Of a DNA stretch of 7,395 nucleotides, positions 5,291 through 7,395 are shown in pieces. The position numbers were made by a program, and so were the translations under genes. The first letter of the stretch is position 1, and every line of letters starts with the position of its first letter. The DNA comes from JTS-RE9 sp964649195. Its GTDB lineage: Bacteria; Planctomycetota; Phycisphaerae; Phycisphaerales; Phycisphaeraceae. The notes beneath the pieces are model-generated. The model was not told the DNA's origin, made no database searches, and saw only the letters and a program-made list of their open reading frames with translations. Location: assembly GCA_964649195.1 (NCBI GenBank), contig CAZYPK010000207.1, forward strand, positions 1 to 7,395. The letters run 5' to 3'.

Positions 5291-5902
5291 ATGCGAGCAG
5301 TGATGCCTGTCATCCCGCCGGGATTGCTTCAGTGGCGAAAAACCACCGGGGCTGAGCAATGGGATGAAATGTGGCAGGGGGTCTTGCATATGGCGCCGGC
5401 GCCGAACTTCTTCCATCAGCAACTGGAATCAGACATCGAGAGCTGGCTTCGGCAGTTCTGGGCCAAGCCTCTGGGCTGCAAGGTTTATCATCAGATCAAC
5501 ATCGCCATGCCCGGCGGATGGCCCAACGATTACCGAATTCCCGACCTGATCCTGCTCAAGCCGGATCGTTTCCACATCAATCGCAACGAATACTTTGAAG
5601 GTCCGCCCACCGTCGTCGTCGAAATTCACTCCCCCGGCGACGAAGCCTACGAAAAACTGGAGTTCTACGCCCGCCTGAGGGTTCCCGAAGTCTGGATCAT
5701 CCATCGCGATGCGAGAACCCCGGAGGTATTTACCCTGACAGCAGACCAGTCTCAGCTTCGCTATACTGTGACGCCCCCCGATGAGCAGGGCTGGCTCATA
5801 AGCCAGGCCACGCAGGTTCGGCTCAAGGGCGCATCCGGTCATCGCCTGCTCATGCAACTGGCCGACAATGATTCAACCCGAGGCGAACTCCCGGACGAAT
5901 AA
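5291..5902 (+). CDS. Uma2-family (DUF820) PD-(D/E)XK nuclease-like protein
   Basis: The product is 203 aa, a usual length for the family. It carries the family's fold signature. YRIPDLILL supplies the P84-D85 pair. VVVEIHSPGDEAYEK supplies E111 and, with EKLEFYARLRVPEVWIIHRD, the conserved K122 and the closing strand. The N-terminal EMWQGVLHMAPAPNFFHQQL matches the usual G..MSP.P...H start. Uma2 proteins are predicted endonucleases of the restriction-like fold and are abundant in cyanobacteria and planctomycetes; their physiological role is largely unsettled. One variation is HSPGDEAYEK instead of the commoner LSPST..D...K spacing, though the acidic and lysine residues are kept. It lies 101 bp after the Rieske gene and 110 bp before the desaturase gene. 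The spacing gives no clear sign of one operon. Confidence 0.85.
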   Translation: MRAVMPVIPPGLLQWRKTTGAEQWDEMWQGVLHMAPAPNFFHQQLESDIESWLRQFWAKPLGCKVYHQINIAMPGGWPNDYRIPDLILLKPDRFHINRNEYFEGPPTVVVEIHSPGDEAYEKLEFYARLRVPEVWIIHRDARTPEVFTLTADQSQLRYTVTPPDEQGWLISQATQVRLKGASGHRLLMQLADNDSTRGELPDE

Positions 5903-6001
5903 ACCTGCAATCCACCGTCGTATCCGTTCATTCTCCCCTCCATGATGCCATTGGGTTGACTGACCGCGCCCTTTTTCACCGCAGTTCTTTCACGAAGTTT
6001 T

Positions 6002-6006
6002 GAGGA
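6002..6006 (+). promoter_or_regulatory. Ribosome binding site GAGGA of the desaturase gene
   Basis: GAGGA is 6 nt before ATG 6013. A TTGACT sequence at 5956-5961 could be a -35 box, but no acceptable -10 follows, so no promoter is called. Confidence 0.65.
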
Positions 6007-6012
6007 TCCCTC

Positions 6013-7176
6013 ATGCAAGCAGCACAGACCGGCCTCGGTGCCATCTCCGCACTGGCGCCCCTGATCGAACCGACCGACTCCGTCGCCCCCGTCGCCGTCA
6101 TTCAACCGGACCCCATGCCGGACCCCGAGGATGCCCCCACACCGATCATCCCGGTCAACTTCAAAAAAATCCTCGCCCCGTACCGCACCCCGCGCCTCGC
6201 GGCCAGCGTCTGGCAACTGCTGTCCACGTTCATCCCCTTCGTCTGCCTCATCGTCGGCATGTACTTCGTCCATGCCTACGCCCCCCTCTGGATCGTCCTG
6301 CTCATGAGCATCCCCACCGCCATGCTCATGATCCGGCTCTTCATCATCCACCACGACTGCGGCCACGGTTCCTTCTTCAAATCCAAAACCGCCAACGACT
6401 TCTTCGGCTTCCTCTTCGGCACCATGACCCTCACCCCCTACATGCACTGGCGCTGGACCCACGCCATGCACCACGGCTCGGCAGGCGACCTCGACCACCG
6501 GGGCTACGGCGACATCCCCACCTTCACCGTCGATGAATACCTGGCCATGACCCCCTTCAAGCGGTTCGTCTATCGAATCTACCGCCACCCCGCCGTCATC
6601 TTCGGCATCCTCCCCGTCTTCATCTTCGCCATCTATCAGCGCTTCGCCGTCGGCCTGCCCAAGGCCCAGAAAAAGGCCCGTCGCAGCGTTTATCTCACCA
6701 ACGTCATCATCGCCGCCTATGCCGCCCTGATGATCTATCTCGTCGGCTTTTGGGCTTTCTTCTGGGTCCATGTGCCCTTTGCCGCCCTGGCCAGCAGCGC
6801 GGGCGTCTGGCTCTTCTACGTGCAGCATCAGTACGAGCGAACCTACTGGGCGCGCCACGATGAATGGGACTTCGCCCGGGCCGCGATGGCCGGCAGTTCG
6901 TACTACGTGCTGCCCAAGTGGCTCCAGTGGTGCACCGCCAACATTGGCCTGCATCACATCCATCATCTGGACAGCCGCATCCCCAACTACAACCTCCAGC
7001 GCTGCTACGACGAAAACCCCGTCTTCCACAAGTGCGAACACCTGACCCTCTGGCAGAGCCTGCGCTGCGCCGGCCTGAAGCTGTGGGATGAGGATCGGCA
7101 GAAAATGGTCACCTTCGCCGACGCCCGCAAGGTTCGCCAGGCCCGCAAGGTGAAGGAGCTGCGCCAGGCCGCCTGA
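6013..7176 (+). CDS. Membrane fatty acid desaturase (acyl-lipid, delta-12-like family)
   Basis: The product is 387 aa, typical for the family. All three histidine clusters of the di-iron site are present: box 1 H114-D-C-G-H118, box 2 H150-A-M-H153-H154 and box 3 H314-H315-I-H317-H318. An extra FYVQHQYE (H272) before box 3 is typical of DesA-like enzymes. Hydrophobic segments lie at about residues 68-110 (before box 1), near box 2, at about 195-210 and at about 235-270, as expected for a four-helix membrane enzyme with the histidines on the cytoplasmic side. It should introduce a double bond into membrane acyl chains using O2 and electrons from a ferredoxin- or cytochrome-type donor. The first 50 residues are a Pro/Ala-rich extension with no motif. 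Third codon positions are strongly C-biased (GTC, CTC, GCC), unlike the G-rich HEAT gene upstream. The position of the double bond cannot be told from sequence. Confidence 0.92.
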   Translation: MQAAQTGLGAISALAPLIEPTDSVAPVAVIQPDPMPDPEDAPTPIIPVNFKKILAPYRTPRLAASVWQLLSTFIPFVCLIVGMYFVHAYAPLWIVLLMSIPTAMLMIRLFIIHHDCGHGSFFKSKTANDFFGFLFGTMTLTPYMHWRWTHAMHHGSAGDLDHRGYGDIPTFTVDEYLAMTPFKRFVYRIYRHPAVIFGILPVFIFAIYQRFAVGLPKAQKKARRSVYLTNVIIAAYAALMIYLVGFWAFFWVHVPFAALASSAGVWLFYVQHQYERTYWARHDEWDFARAAMAGSSYYVLPKWLQWCTANIGLHHIHHLDSRIPNYNLQRCYDENPVFHKCEHLTLWQSLRCAGLKLWDEDRQKMVTFADARKVRQARKVKELRQAA

Positions 7177-7213
7177 TGCAAACAGACGGGCTGAACCTCT
7201 GAAATCGGTGTCC

Positions 7214-7245
7214 GAGCCGCGACTCAACGAGTCGCGGACGCGAAC
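7214..7245. repeat. Hairpin repeat, left copy of an inverted pair
   Basis: CCGCGACTC-AAC-GAGTCGCGG (7217-7237) is a perfect 9-bp stem with a 3-nt loop, 40 bp after the desaturase stop. With its flanks GAG and ACGCGAAC it matches, in inverted orientation, the hairpin at 7351-7382. No T-run follows it, so a simple terminator role is less likely. Confidence 0.7.
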
Positions 7246-7253
7246 AGCCTGAA

Positions 7254-7308
7254 GGGGCGATCGAACGCGCCTGTTGCGTACAGCCTCGATCGGCGCCCGG
7301 TTGTTTTT
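7254..7308 (+). terminator. Probable rho-independent terminator downstream of the desaturase gene
   Basis: GGGGCGATCGA (7254-7264) pairs with TCGATCGGCGCCC (7286-7298), allowing a 3-nt bulge. An inner CTGT-TGCGT-ACAG hairpin lies between. The stem is followed by GGTTGTTTTTGTG, a T-rich tract on the plus strand. It lies between the two inverted hairpin repeats. Confidence 0.55.
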
Positions 7309-7350
7309 GTGTCCCGCGATTCTCTGCGCGATGGGTGCTTCGTTCTTGTC

Positions 7351-7382
7351 GTTCACGTCCGCGACGTGTTACGTCGCGGCTC
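7351..7382. repeat. Hairpin repeat, right copy of an inverted pair
   Basis: CCGCGACGT-GTT-ACGTCGCGG (7359-7379) is a perfect 9-bp stem with a 3-nt loop. Read on the minus strand it is GAGCCGCGACGTAAC... and matches the left copy at all but five of about 29 positions, with stem changes that preserve pairing. Confidence 0.7.
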
Positions 7383-7395
7383 CATCCCAAGAGCC

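Noticed and set aside
5956..5985. TTGACT as a -35 box for the desaturase promoter
   Set aside because: No reasonable -10 hexamer occurs at 15-19 nt spacing.
5839..7356. A 505-codon open frame on the minus strand
   Set aside because: It is antisense to the desaturase, whose three histidine boxes and ribosome site are clear. The minus-strand product is an Asp/Glu/Gly-rich mirror caused by C-biased third positions.
1..7395. Defence, toxin-antitoxin or other named multi-gene system
   Set aside because: Uma2 alone is not evidence of a defence system, and no partner nuclease, helicase, antitoxin or methylase gene is visible.

Overview
The window looks like chromosomal DNA of a high-GC planctomycete, most likely near Phycisphaerae. 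I infer this from a prepilin-like protein with a planctomycete-style RGIQQGMVLYAQ segment, a Rieske domain with a CPCHGSGFY...GPAPRPLER signature, a HEAT-repeat protein with an N-terminal membrane segment, an Uma2 gene, and large repeat-rich spacers. No taxonomic marker is present, so this stays an inference.

Layout: two genes lie on the minus strand at the left, a prepilin-like protein (72-977) and a secreted lysine/glutamate-rich protein of unknown function (1388-1909). Four genes follow on the plus strand: a membrane-anchored HEAT-repeat protein (about 2421-3446), a ferredoxin-Rieske fusion (4050-5189), an Uma2-family nuclease-like protein (5291-5902) and a membrane fatty acid desaturase (6013-7176).

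The spacers are the most unusual part. Two (1069-1310 and 2008-2321) hold copies of one element: a conserved inverted-repeat core flanked by a left arm of tandem 9-bp GAGC-type units and a right arm of tandem 9-bp GCTC-type units, so each copy is a very long imperfect palindrome. A third spacer (3446-3971) is a different 526-bp palindrome whose arms contain heptamer tandem arrays in mirrored order around an 87-bp structured kernel. The right end has two near-identical hairpins in opposite orientation with compensatory changes, enclosing a terminator-like hairpin.

How the genes may work together: the Rieske protein probably belongs to a quinol-oxidising cytochrome b/c complex, but no cytochrome b gene is in the window. 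The fused N-terminal ferredoxin would place a second iron-sulfur centre on the cytoplasmic side. The HEAT protein next door could be an assembly or scaffold partner. A link between the iron-sulfur protein and the downstream desaturase is possible but speculative. The window contains no recognisable defence system, CRISPR array, tRNA, rRNA or transposase gene.
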